From Wyeomyia smithii (taxonomy: Eukaryota; Arthropoda; Insecta; Diptera; Culicidae): a stretch of DNA of 64,000 bases. A model generated the notes under the pieces. The model was not told the origin of the DNA. It ran no database searches and was given only the letters and a program-made list of their open reading frames with translations. The stretch covers positions 85,245,215 to 85,309,214 of the forward strand of contig NC_073696.1 in NCBI RefSeq assembly GCF_029784165.1, in the 5' to 3' direction. This document shows positions 47,001-55,998 of the stretch, in pieces; position 1 is the first letter of the stretch; every line of letters starts with the position of its first letter. Both the position numbers and the translations under genes were made by a program.

Positions 47001-49640
47001 AAAGCACCCAGATTTATGTTTTGGTATTTTTTCTTATAACTAGACGTAGTTACCTTTAATTTGACCCAAAAAGATCGAACATCGATCAACTGGTTCAAAA
47101 GTTATGAATTTTTTTAAATAAAATACATCGAATATAGCCGTTTTTTATTGTCACCCTATTTCGGAGCTGGTCCCCTTAACAACCCAACGAAACAATACGG
47201 GTTTGATTATTTTCAACATAGATGCATCCCTGCGATTTTGAGCACAATTGAAGCACTTTGCGTGACCAACTTCGAAATAGGGTGACCATAAAAAATGACT
47301 GTGTTCGATATATTTAATTTTAAAAAAAATCATAACTTTTGATCCAGTTGATCGATTTTCGATCTTTTTGGGTCAAATTAAAGGTAATTACGTCTAGTTA
47401 TAAGAAAAAATACCAAAACATAAATCTGGGTGCTTTTATATGCATAATGTATAAAATTATTGAAATTTTCGTCTTGTTTTTAAATTGAATTTACTCAAAT
47501 TTAAAAAATAACATATCTCTAAAAGTTCATCGATTTATAGAATCAAAAATGCCCTTCAAAATGAGATCAAGAGATATTTTTTATGTTTGCCCCAAAATGA
47601 ATGACAAACAAATGAAAAACGCATGTTTTTTGATGAAAAACATCAATAACTTTAAGTAGAATAGAGATATTGGCGATATCAGAATTGCAAATTGCTTCTC
47701 TTAAAAAGCTTTAAAAGTCGTTCAAAGGCAGTTTAAATGTGAAACTTGAAATAAAGAAGTTAAAGCGCAAAATGTGTTTTTTCAATATAAATCGGTTGTT
47801 CTCAAAGATAGAAAAAACCTTTATTTACAAAGTTACTTAAAATTATTGGAGCTATAACATTGTAGAACAAGTTTTTCTTCTATCTTAAAAGATAAAAAAG
47901 TTAGATAGTTGAATGCTTCGAAAATTTTGGTCACCCTAATTTTTGATAATTTTTCAATAAGCGCATTATCATATGTAACAACTTTGTAGACGAAAGTTTT
48001 TCTCTAAAACATTGCTATAGAGCTCTAGACTCAAATTTCCTCATAAATTTGGTTTCTGGACCATTGTGCATTGTGGAGAACAATAACCAAAGGCATGAAA
48101 TAGACCGTAAAATATGTCAAAAAACTGTGAACTTACCGACTACTTTCAGTTCGATAAACACCGATTGCACCGGATGCACCGACAGTTGGCACTCGTACAG
48201 TCCTTGGTCTTCGTCCCGAACGGCCTTGATGCGCAGCGCCCAGTGGCCCATGTGCCGGATGTGCTGCACCAGGAAACGCTCGTCACTGCTGTAGGTGGAG
48301 AGGCCTACCGTTAGCAGCTGGAAGTCTCTCCGCCGTACCCAAGATACCTGCGTCGGTAAGTAAAAGGTTTTGTATAGCACGAAAAATTTGTGATTGTTTT
48401 TTTTTTGAATTATCGCCTTTATTGCGGACCTACCAGAGCGGGACTTTGAGTTTGCACGGTGCACGGCAGCAGCGCGGTGCCGCCTCTTTGGGCTGTGACT
48501 TTTGTATTATTTCTGGTGGCAAAGTATCCCTGTGGTGAAATGGGCGCCAGAAAGTTGGTCTGCAGCGAGGTCGGATCTGAAATAGGTGATGAAGTTGGGA
48601 CTAAGTGTATGAAATATGCTGCGGTTTTTGCTTAGCTGCTGAAACATGCAATGAAATATCTCTATACACACTTTGAAGTAAGGTTTCTTTTCACCGGCAT
48701 AAATAAGAAGGTTTTTTTTTCAACAAGGAAAACAGATGTTGAAAAATTGAAAAAGAATAACCTAAGCTTTCAAACGAAAATTATCGACATATCGCGCTCT
48801 TAGTTTATTCTTCGCGAAGTTCGCTTCGTTTATCAGAGTTTTATTTTCGTCTGCTTTCTCGTGAATTGAATTGTTAGTATTTCCCGATTAAATCTTTCAG
48901 TTAGAAATATGATCCTTTCCATTTTGATATGCTACAGTGAGAGATTTTTATAAATCAACCTGTATTTCGAAAATGTAATATTGGCTTCCGTACCATGTTA
49001 CACGTTAGATCATTGACTGAAAGCTGTTGACGTCATCAGCTTGGTGATGCAGAGATTCGAGAAAGATAAAGTTTTTCGGTTTGTTTGTTCAGCTGCATGG
49101 TCACAACCGTTTCGTACAATGTAGGCACTAAATAAAGGCATTTCGATGTTATTCATAAGACAGCGAAAAAACGGAAATGTGATAAAATTGCCTATTCTTA
49201 AAAATCGAAGCTGAGATTGGTTTGCTATAATCAGCTTTTCGATGACTTGTAGACTAGTTAATCAACCTATGTAAATAATAAATAGGGTATCGGATTACTT
49301 CAGAAGCGGTTTTCTTCGGCAGGTTTGCATTAGTCTGCTGTAGAAAATCTGTTGTAGAAAACAGCTGCCAAAGTAATCCGATACCCTAATCAATAAAAAA
49401 TTTATGAACTTTAAAAACAAATTCTTTCATATTATCTGTGATATATACCTAACGTTTATAACAATGATTAACTCAACTATTTTTAACCATGCGGAAACAT
49501 GTCCACTGCTACATACCTGAATGTGGCGCTCCCATTGCGATAGTGAAAATTAGTATCACAGCCAACAGTTGCCTTTGATTACAGCAACAACAGCAACTAC
49601 AGCAACACAAACCGTTGCTCATAGCGTTCCTCCAGGCCAT
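36461..49640 (-). CDS. dpr: dpr-family cell-surface immunoglobulin protein, six coding exons
   Basis: Spliced coding sequence: 49640-49517, 48576-48434, 48347-48137, 43149-43038, 38325-37769, 36645-36461, total 1332 nt (443 residues plus stop). All junctions are AG/GT and all phases agree (1,0,1,2,1). It has a hydrophobic leader (QLLAVILIFTIAMG), then Ig1 with Cys80 and Cys142 (VSWVRRRDFQLLTVG, SSDERF, GLYECQ), Ig2 with Cys183 and Cys366 (GSTLRLECKL, VFWYHQQSMVNFD, GNYTCAPSNTRSAS), the family signature EKPAAMQHANQS, and a hydrophobic tail (IFIVAVSLMLLWTMA, 417-431). In flies, Dpr proteins pair with DIP partners to specify neuronal contacts and synapses at the cell surface. A His-rich insert of about 134 residues splits Ig2. 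The paralogue is not assigned; 5' non-coding exons may lie beyond 49640. Confidence 0.9.
36646..37768 (-). other. dpr intron 5
   Basis: 1123 bp between exons 5 and 6, with GT and AG ends on the minus strand. Nothing else recognised in it. Confidence 0.6.
37769..38325 (-). CDS. dpr: dpr exon 5: rest of Ig2 with long His-rich insert
   Basis: Residues 197-382 plus one base. Acceptor CCCAATCAAG|GTACC, donor TTACAAG|GTAACT. It starts (W)YHQQSMVNFDQQNGFSV, the normal C-C' strands, and ends TSILTIKEVHSKHAGNYTC plus APSNTRSASITVHVLQ, the E to G strands. Between them, residues about 214-347 are low complexity and polar, with 235-267 mostly His and Gln. Typical Dpr proteins have a short loop of perhaps 10-25 residues here. 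The frame stays open through the insert. Confidence 0.87.
38326..39196 (-). other. dpr intron 4, exon-5-proximal part
   Basis: No gene or repeat recognised. The rest of this 4.7-kb intron (38326-43037) holds the tRNA-half palindrome and the heptamer satellite; 39439-40150 is also featureless to me. Confidence 0.4.
39197..39438. repeat. Near-perfect 242-bp palindrome containing two inverted tRNA 3' halves
   Basis: The left arm 39197-39312 and right arm 39323-39438 are reverse complements with about one mismatch over 116 bp, around a 10-bp loop ACAACGGAGA. Next to the loop each arm reads outward TTGCGGGTTCGAGTCCCGTC then TGGACGAGGG. This is a complete tRNA T-arm (B box GGTTCGAGTCC) and an acceptor-like strand, followed by AAAATTTTTTCT, a polymerase III-type terminator. 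No A box or tRNA 5' half is present. It lies in dpr intron 4. Confidence 0.85.
40151..41920. repeat. Heptanucleotide satellite (AAAAAGT)n
   Basis: About 1.77 kb of nearly uninterrupted 7-bp units, roughly 250 copies, with scattered single-base variants (AAAGAGT, AACAAGT, AATAAGT, AAAAAAT) and a short AAAAGTC-rich patch near 41510-41545. Because the unit is 7 bp, all three minus frames stay open; the Phe/Leu/Tyr/Thr-rich frames there are artefacts. It lies in dpr intron 4. Confidence 0.97.
41921..42828. repeat. Heptanucleotide satellite (AAGAAGT)n
   Basis: It directly continues the AAAAAGT array but with one fixed A-to-G change per unit, about 125 copies. Rare variants (AAGGAGT, GAAGGAA, AAAGAAG) cluster at 42220-42240 and 42603-42615. 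The switch of unit type is abrupt, within about 30 bp of 41921-41950. Confidence 0.95.
43038..43149 (-). CDS. dpr: dpr exon 4: start of Ig2
   Basis: Residues 160-196 plus two bases. Acceptor CAATTGCAG|AAGCC, donor TATTCTG|GTAAGC. It encodes EAVADIMGAPDLHIDEGSTL and LECKLNQ with the first Ig2 cysteine (Cys183), ending in VF(W). It is too short to be obvious as an open frame; it was found by phase and motif match between exons 3 and 5. Confidence 0.9.
43150..45719 (-). other. dpr intron 3, proximal part
   Basis: Unique-looking intronic sequence with a short TG run near 43319. No exon or RNA gene recognised in the 2.5 kb. Confidence 0.4.
45720..46200. repeat. Dispersed foldback-type repeat fragment
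   Basis: GTTTGATTGGTGTGACGTCT, then TTGGCAAAGTTGTAGACAAT, matches the repeat at 21597-21975. ATTTATAATCATCAAT near 46050 also matches 21975-21995. Diverged; ends not resolved. It lies in dpr intron 3. Confidence 0.5.
46414..48068. mobile_element. Long foldback element in dpr intron 3, CACARTGG termini
   Basis: CACAATGGTCCAGAAACCAA at 46414 is mirrored by TTGGTTTCTGGACCATTGTG ending 48068. The arms are highly similar for about 750 bp each (for example TTTTATATGCATAATG at 47437-47452 against CATTATGCATATAAAA at 46989-47004), giving a giant imperfect palindrome. CATTG flanks both sides (46409-46413 and 48069-48073). The right end lies 64 bp from dpr exon 3, close to its splice donor. Non-coding; transcribed as part of the dpr pre-mRNA it could fold into a long duplex. 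Confidence 0.82.
48137..48347 (-). CDS. dpr: dpr exon 3: second half of Ig1
   Basis: Residues 90-159 plus one base. Acceptor CCGACGCAG|GTATC, donor AGTCG|GTAAGT. It carries the diagnostic Dpr Ig1 motifs SWVRRRDFQLLTVG, TYSSDERF and EDQGLYECQLS (Cys142), the interface face used for DIP binding in flies. Confidence 0.92.
48434..48576 (-). CDS. dpr: dpr exon 2: first half of Ig1
   Basis: Residues 42-89. Acceptor CCTATTTCAG|AT, donor GCTCTG|GTAGGT. It contains NNTKVTAQRGGTALLPCTVQ, the A to C strands with the first Ig cysteine (Cys80) and an N-glycosylation sequon (N64). The next intron is only 86 bp (48348-48433). Confidence 0.88.
49283..49388. mobile_element. Hairpin MITE of about 106 bp
   Basis: TAGGGTATCGGATTACTT at 49283 is mirrored by AAGTAATCCGATACCCTA ending 49388, and GCGGTTTTC pairs loosely with GAAAACAGC further in. 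A truncated relative lies near 21150. It is in dpr intron 1. Confidence 0.75.
49517..49640 (-). CDS. dpr: dpr exon 1: start and signal peptide
   Basis: ATG at 49640, giving residues 1-41 plus one base of codon 42. It encodes a short polar start, a Cys-run (CCCSCCCCC), and a hydrophobic core typical of a secretion signal ending near GAPHS. The donor is CATTCAG|GTATGT. Joining to exon 2 creates Asp42. A second in-frame ATG is codon 7; the first is taken as the longer option. Confidence 0.82.
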
Positions 49641-50984
49641 GTTATTATGCAAGCTTCCAGCTAGTCATTTATTTTCCGTTCGCTAGGTTTTTTGTTGCTG
49701 CTTTTGCTCTCTTTTTATATCTCTTCCGCAAGCCTCGTCCTTTTCATGTTCGATACAAGATGAGTGAGTCCCACCGCTCGTAACTTATAACAAAACGTTT
49801 TGTTCCACGCTGGTTCCGCTAGCAATTTTCCAACGCGTGCAAAGATAAGCTCTAGGCAAAATCGCACCTTACTGTTGTCGCGTGTGCAGGTAAGCTGCAT
49901 CGCTACTTTGGTTTGTGCATTTATAATTAACTGACACAGGTACAAGGTAAAAGTTGTGCTTTGTTGCGCTTCGCGCCGAATACCTCGCGTTTCTCCCAAA
50001 CCAACGACCGTTTCGCTGGAAGTGTTCTTCATTCGAAGTGCTTGTTCACATAACTGCCCTCGCTTGCAGGACATATACGCTTCGTAATTGTCATGTAGTT
50101 TCGTTTTTGCATGAACATCCCGGAGAAAGGGTTTTTTATTCCCGTCGATAGGTGAAGCGTGAGAGTTTTTTTTTCAAAAAGCCTTTATTTTTTGATACTC
50201 TTTGCGCGGCATGTGTCGTTGCAATGCTGTTCTATAGATTAATATTGCAATTCACCTGTAGCTCGCTGGTTTCGATGAATGGATGCAGGAGTGTGACTGG
50301 TGCAGCTTCCTACGGCTTCTTGTTGTGTTGCGCCGATAGTCGAGCTGCGAATGAAGATAAAATGAATGCATGCAATTTTAATTATGCAATGTTTGCTGAA
50401 TAATTTATTGCTAGATGAAAGAATAAAATTAAATTAAAGATATAATGGATACCTACAACACTATAGCGCGTATTGTAACTTTCGTGAGTTGCTCATATTT
50501 GGATCAATTTGTTCGGATTCACACAGTGAGGCCTCTCTTGGTGTTAATACAAAGTTTGTTTTACGTTTTGTTCAAAGTTTCAGGTTAAAGTATAGGTCAC
50601 ATTTAATCAATGAGTAAAATAGGGTTGGAGTCTGCAAAAGTTCATGTACAGAATATTTTCCTAGCTTTTTGCCTAGCTGGACGAGCATCGGTGTGCAAAA
50701 TTTGAATATGATTGGCTCAATGGTTGTTGAGTTACATTGCAAATTCGAAGAGCTGTGTTATAATTTTAAATAACATTTGCGCTAACAAATTGGACAAAAA
50801 TTGCCGATTTTTCAAGGGTCTACCTTGAAACGCACTGACAAAACAACGCATGCAGTGACAATCATATTAACCCATGAGCCAGCCGAATAAATTGGTAGCT
50901 CTAGCAGTCGAACTCTAACCGTTATGGCGAAAGCAGTGAAGCTACTCCGTTCAGATGTGTGCGCGTTTAAATAACAGTACTCCG
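49641..50984. other. Upstream of the dpr start; no gene recognised
   Basis: On the minus strand this is immediately 5' of the dpr start codon and may include 5' UTR or a splice acceptor to an upstream exon. I see no clear core promoter. Short frames here have no recognisable family. Confidence 0.35.
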
Positions 50985-51790
50985 CCGCGTCGAAAACGGA
51001 CATCGTGCGACAGTTCGTGGACACCGGATACGCCCGTTTCGGCATCTACAACATCTTGACACTATTGGACAACAATGAGAGCATTAAAATAAAGCCCGGT
51101 TCCGGACGGCCGACGATCCTGAACGACAAGAAGCTCCTAAGGAAGCTGAAGAGGGAGACCGAGGGAAAAGTGGCTTAATCGCTGCGTGCGCTTGGCCGGG
51201 AGGTCAATGCAACCGGCCAAACAGTGAGGAAGTGCCTGGCGAACAAGGACATACATGTCAGGAAGCAGCAGTCCCTTTCACTAGTCTCGGAGCTGCAGGC
51301 AACGCCTGAATGAAATGGTCAAATCGATTTTCCCGGCAAATCACGACGTTGCGGTGGTGAGGGACGACGAGGCCTGTCTCATCCTGGATGGCAACGACTG
51401 GCAGGGCACTTTGTATTTTACTTCCTCCACGAAGGAAGTAAGCACCAAGGTGAAGTCTCTTTCACACACTAATTTCCCCAAGAAGGTGCTGCTGTGGCTG
51501 ACAATCAGCGAGAAGGGGATGTCAAAGATGCTCTTATTCCGCTCCGGACTAGCCGTGAACGAGAGAATTCATAGTACGAAGTGCCTAACGAAAGTTACAT
51601 CGTTCATCAAGAAATACCAGAAGGCCGAAGACGTGATGATTTGGCCGGATCTGGCGTCGGCCCACTATTCGAAGCGATCGTCGAAGAAGATGGAGCGGCT
51701 GAATATTAATGTGATACCCAAGTTGGTGAACCCGCCCAACGTTCCCAAGTTGCGTCCCATCGGGGATTTGGGCAAGCCGGAAGTGTAACA
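50985..51790 (+). pseudogene. Tc1/mariner DD37E (ITmD37E-type) transposase, broken
   Basis: The N-terminal helix-turn-helix reads KTDIVRQFVDTGYARFGIYN and PGSGRPT, then a stop at 51176-51178, then TGQTVRKCL. A frameshift near 51310 leads into the catalytic half (51315-51788): VVRDDEACLILDGNDW, WLTISEKG and VMIWPDLASAHYSK. From that second catalytic Asp to the expected third residue there are exactly 37 residues (PNVPKLRPIG), identifying the DD37E family known from mosquitoes. The third catalytic residue, normally Glu, is Gly. Terminal repeats were not located. Inactive. Confidence 0.85.
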
Positions 51791-52455
51791 TCTACTTCAA
51801 CAATTTTGTCGCGAAAACTGAGAAGGAATTGATAAATAAAATGCAGAAAGAGTTGAAAAACATGCAGCACGCATGTTTTCGTATGCAAGGGCGAATGTTC
51901 CGGTTAACTGCCGCAAGCCGCACGCAAATTTTTTTTGCGTGTAAGCAAACATAATTACCTTCCATGGGAAATTTGTCAAACTCAATTATCTGTCTTAGTT
52001 TTTTTTTCACCACCATCCGAAAAAAGTCCATTTTTTAACGCATACGTTAGAATGTAAAAAAAAAACAAAAATTGTAGTTCATAGTCCGGAAGTTCTCACG
52101 AAATCCACCTCCTAAATTTACAGCCTAATAAGCCTCTATTATCCAACGCATCACAAGCAAGGCTGCTATTTTCTACGTTTTTGCATGAAAGTAAAAAATA
52201 GCCACCAGAAACGTTAGTGTTACCATGACAAGAAAATAGCTCACTATCCTGCAGTGTTCATTCTCTCTTCCCTTGTTTTTTTCATTATTCGTAAAAAAGA
52301 GAGTTAAGTCATCCATCAGTTGTAGTCAAAAACCTAAACTAATCCACCTAGCGGTCAAACCCAGCCTTTCTCATTCAAACTTTTATTTGTAAAAATATAT
52401 TTACATGAACGCTTCAATCCAATGAATGTATTTTCACTCTTAAAAATATTGATGT
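51791..52455. other. No gene recognised
   Basis: Sequence between the dead transposase and the PLE array. It probably includes the 3' part of the DD37E element. Its end (ATTGATGTTGTAATCTATAC) is the pre-insertion target that continues at 61420. Confidence 0.4.
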
Positions 52456-52467
52456 TGTAATCTATAC

Positions 52468-52911
52468 AGGGGAGTTTTTTTCGGCTTCGCAGTCTTTAAA
52501 ATGTGAAAAGAAAACGATATTTTTCTCTTACACCGACGTTTCGAATAATATATATTCTTTATCAAGGCTCTACAAGTAAATTAAGATCAAAACGATTTTT
52601 AGAAACAAATACATAAATTATGCACATAACATCATTACCGAGAGGACCATTTTCCTGTGAAGTGGTTCTTCGGCTAGAGCATTAATTGTCAAAACAGAAA
52701 GTAATCATCCTAACAGAACATCCAAAAATACATTAAATTAGCTAAACATGATATCAAATACAATTCATGCTTCTTACATTATGCAAATTAACAAAAAAAA
52801 CAAATTAAAAACTGTACACTTTAACGAAGCGGAACTCGTAGCACTCTCAATCATACTAAACCAATTTTTCCGTAACCAGCAACCTTGCATGCAAACTCTA
52901 TTGCGCACAAG
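52468..52911 (-). repeat. PLE pLTR, 3' copy of A
   Basis: 3' untranslated and terminal segment of copy A. It repeats at 55513-55998, 57859-58344 and 60946-61419. It ends at AGGGGAG next to the target duplication, about 24-30 bp shorter than the corresponding end of copy D. Confidence 0.85.
52527..52576 (-). ncRNA. Hammerhead-ribozyme-like motif, copy 1
   Basis: Minus-strand reading is identical to 58196-58245; see that entry for the structure. It lies in the 3' pLTR of copy A. Confidence 0.45.
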
Positions 52912-55512
52912 TTATGCTGTGTGACACTCGGTGGAAGCTGTCAGCGACCGTTGACGTTTGCTGTTGTTTATTTCTGTACTCCGCTTGACGTGTTGCATGA
53001 TTGCTGTATATGTTGTGCTTAAGCCTTCAACATCACTGCGTTTGTTTACCGTATGATCGTTCGTGATAATGTGGCACATTTCCAACACGTTCAACGCTGT
53101 TTTTCGCCTATGTTCATCCAGGATACACACCTCATTCAACTTGAATGAATGGTTCTCGTCGATGCTGTGTTGGAGTAAAGCAGTTTTTTCCCTCAGGTGA
53201 TGTATTTTGGCAATAGTAGATGGGCTGGTGGCATGTTCGTTTGACTTGAGCTCATCCAGTTTTTTAATGTTTGACCGGTGGTTGCTGATTCTTGTTTTGA
53301 GATGCTGTGTAGTGAGTCCAACATAGCACGCATCGCAGTTGGCACAGGGAATTTTGTAAATGACGTTGCTGCGATCTAATGTTGCGATCCGATCTTTGGT
53401 GTTCGTGAACAAATGGTTTATGGTGTGCTCATTACGTGTAGCGAGGGTAATTTCTGGGAAATCTATACGCAGTGATTTCTTTATGCGCGCCGTTAATCTG
53501 TCGATGTAGGGCATAGGTTTGTATGTTGTTGGCAATGTTTCTGCTGGGGCATCTTGTACGTTCTTCCTCGTTAGTCTGTTCTGCAATCTATTTCGCAGCG
53601 ATAAAGGATAGTGGTTGACCTTAAGATGTTCGTCTATGATGTCGTTGATCGCTTTTGGGGGGAGGTTTGTGCTGAGTTTTCGTACTCTCATGATAAAGTT
53701 GGCAACCACATTCATTTTCATATGCAACGGGTGACAAGAGAAAAAATCCAGGAATCTACCCGAGGCCATGGGTTTGGAATACCATTCCGTTTTGATGGAC
53801 TGGTCTGCTTTGCGGACTAGCACCATGTCGAGATATGGAATTCTACCTTCCTCTTCTCTTTCACACGTAAACTGTAGGTTGCTGTCATAGCTATTAAAAA
53901 CATCTAGAACTTCTTCGACTTTGTCTGCGGGCACAGCAAGGATTAAGTCATCTACATATTTTTTCAAAAGTGGGAGCGGGAAATTCAACCGTTCTACCAC
54001 TTCTTCGAGCAATAATTCCATAACTAAATCAGCTGCAGTTGGCGAGAAGGGATTCCCCATGGCGGTTCCAGAGATCTGTTTGAAGTACTGTCCACGAAAT
54101 GAGAAGTAGCTACATTCCATGCAGAAATTTACAATTTCAATGAAAAAATCAAGGTTGATTTTCGTGTGTCGTTTGATTCTATCCCATTTGGTTATTATTG
54201 TGTGTATTACTAGACTCCTGGGTATGCAAGTGAATAGAGATACCACATCCAACGAAATAAGAATGTAGCTTGGTGGCAGTCGTACCGTATTAATGTACTC
54301 GCAGAAACTGAAAGAGTCTGTTACATTATACTCACACTCAATCGATGCTCGCACGATGCGTCCAATATATTTAGACAGCATGTATGATGGTCCTCCGATG
54401 TTGGGTACGACTGGCCGGAGCGGTAGGTCCTGCTTATGTGCTTTCGGTAGTCCATATATCCTTGGGCAATGCGATGACAAGGTGCGTAGCTGATAGGCTG
54501 TTGTTGAATCAATCAACTCTAAGTTTAGCAGGCGATTCACCAAATCGTTGTTTTGCTTTTGAAAACCTGATGTGGGGTTGGTTTTAGTGGGCTTGTATGT
54601 GTTCTCATCAGACAGTAGGTGTAGCATTTTTGAGTTGTAATCATTCTCGTACATTATAACGGTTTGTTTTCCCTTGTCAGACTGAACAATAATCGTGTCT
54701 GGGTTATCTTTGACGAAGCGCTTTGTTATTTTGCAGGCATGTTGTAAGAATGCGTTCAGAGGATCGTATGATGCTGAATCAAACGTGTGCAGATAGTTCT
54801 GAATCATATTGACGACATTGCATCGATTACGATCTCGCACTGATTTATCCGGATTGGAAATAAGGACATTTTCCAAATCCGCGATCAAGTGGAAAACTGG
54901 CACGTCAGTGACGGAGGTATATGGCAAAGCGAACTTCGGTCCTAAGCTCAACAAAACCTCAGTCTCTGGTGGAATTGTTGTTGATGTAGCGTTGTGAACT
55001 GCTTTTGGGTTACCATTGAGGGTTGGCGGATTGCTTCGATCCACGGAAACGGAGAGCAAGTTGTCAAATTTTCGTTTAGTGGTTTTCGTGCTGTGTTCGG
55101 TATGTGTTTGCAAAAAATTATCCTGGAACCGAAGAAAGCTCTGTGCGATATGTTCAGGCAGGATATGTACAATCTGTCCTTTCAACGATTTGAGCTCGTT
55201 CTGAAGCTTATTTATTGTATAGTAGGTCTGTCTGATTTCGATATTTAAGAGTGACTTCTTAAACCTGTTGATGCTCCTATTTAACTTGTTTATGAATGGG
55301 CTTTCGGTCTCGAGCAACGCGAAAACACACTTGAACGAGTTTTTTATATGGTTTGGGAATATACCTCTCCTCCGACATCTTACGAGAAACTTTTTTCGAC
55401 TTATCATATTGCCATATTTTTTGTTACTTGTTGCATACTCTTTTAGTATCGTGAGGGTTGTGCTTCCGAATTCGTTGTCAATCGCTTGATAAAAGCTGGG
55501 GGGACGCGCCAT
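52912..55512 (-). CDS. PLE reverse transcriptase/GIY-YIG endonuclease, intact (copy A)
   Basis: 866 codons from an ATG at 55512 (AATAAGATGGCG, good context); the frame is open 46 codons further upstream through the ribozyme-like motif but without ATG. Motifs: IYGLPKAHKQ (about 353), ISLDVVSLF (RT motif A Asp, about 422), GTAMGNPFSPTAADL (about 483), catalytic KKYVDDLIL (YVDD, about 519-522), then a linker and a GIY-YIG nuclease domain VIYKIPCANCDACYVGLTTQ (about 717-735) with LKTRISNH. The C-X2-C-X2-C cluster before YVG is a Penelope-type feature. No stops or shifts, all catalytic motifs present: the only copy here that could encode a full protein. It functions in target-primed reverse transcription of element RNA. 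Confidence 0.92.
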   Translation of the reverse strand: MARPPSFYQAIDNEFGSTTLTILKEYATSNKKYGNMISRKKFLVRCRRRGIFPNHIKNSFKCVFALLETESPFINKLNRSINRFKKSLLNIEIRQTYYTINKLQNELKSLKGQIVHILPEHIAQSFLRFQDNFLQTHTEHSTKTTKRKFDNLLSVSVDRSNPPTLNGNPKAVHNATSTTIPPETEVLLSLGPKFALPYTSVTDVPVFHLIADLENVLISNPDKSVRDRNRCNVVNMIQNYLHTFDSASYDPLNAFLQHACKITKRFVKDNPDTIIVQSDKGKQTVIMYENDYNSKMLHLLSDENTYKPTKTNPTSGFQKQNNDLVNRLLNLELIDSTTAYQLRTLSSHCPRIYGLPKAHKQDLPLRPVVPNIGGPSYMLSKYIGRIVRASIECEYNVTDSFSFCEYINTVRLPPSYILISLDVVSLFTCIPRSLVIHTIITKWDRIKRHTKINLDFFIEIVNFCMECSYFSFRGQYFKQISGTAMGNPFSPTAADLVMELLLEEVVERLNFPLPLLKKYVDDLILAVPADKVEEVLDVFNSYDSNLQFTCEREEEGRIPYLDMVLVRKADQSIKTEWYSKPMASGRFLDFFSCHPLHMKMNVVANFIMRVRKLSTNLPPKAINDIIDEHLKVNHYPLSLRNRLQNRLTRKNVQDAPAETLPTTYKPMPYIDRLTARIKKSLRIDFPEITLATRNEHTINHLFTNTKDRIATLDRSNVIYKIPCANCDACYVGLTTQHLKTRISNHRSNIKKLDELKSNEHATSPSTIAKIHHLREKTALLQHSIDENHSFKLNEVCILDEHRRKTALNVLEMCHIITNDHTVNKRSDVEGLSTTYTAIMQHVKRSTEINNSKRQRSLTASTECHTA

Positions 55513-55998
55513 CTTATTTCCACTATACTTTTTATCGACTGTTAGTTTACTCAGGGGAGTTTTTTTCGGCTTCGCAGTCTTTAAAATGTGAAAAGAAAAC
55601 GATATTTTTCTCTTACACCGACGTTTCGAATAATATATATTCTTTATCAAGGCTCTACAAGTAAATTAAGATCAAAACGATTTTTAGAAACAAATACATA
55701 AATTATGCACATAACATCATTACCGAGAGGACCATTTTCCTGTGAAGTGGTTCTTCGGCTAGAGCATTAATTGTCAAAACAGAAAGTAATCATCCTAACA
55801 GAACATCCAAAAATACATTAAATTAGCTAAACATGATATCAAATACAATTCATGCTTCTTACATTATGCAAATTAACAAAAAAAAACAAATTAAAAACTG
55901 TACACTTTAACGAAGCGGAACTCGTAGCACTCTCAATCATACTAAACCAAATTTTTCCGTAACCAGCAACCTTGCATGCAAACTCTATTGCGCACAAG
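55513..55998 (-). repeat. PLE pLTR shared by copies B (3') and A (5')
   Basis: Runs seamlessly from the B stop codon to the A start codon, as in a tandem PLE dimer. It contains TTGATAAAGAATATATA on the minus strand and the CTCCCCTGAGTAAACTAAC segment upstream of the ATG. Confidence 0.85.
55612..55661 (-). ncRNA. Hammerhead-ribozyme-like motif, copy 2
   Basis: Minus-strand sequence identical to 58196-58245. It lies at the junction between copies B and A, upstream of the intact reading frame. Confidence 0.45.

Noticed and set aside
53611..55664. Several plus-strand frames of 60-84 codons over copy A, and their mirror images at 58193-60246
   Set aside because: Antisense shadows of the PLE reading frame, present identically in both arms.
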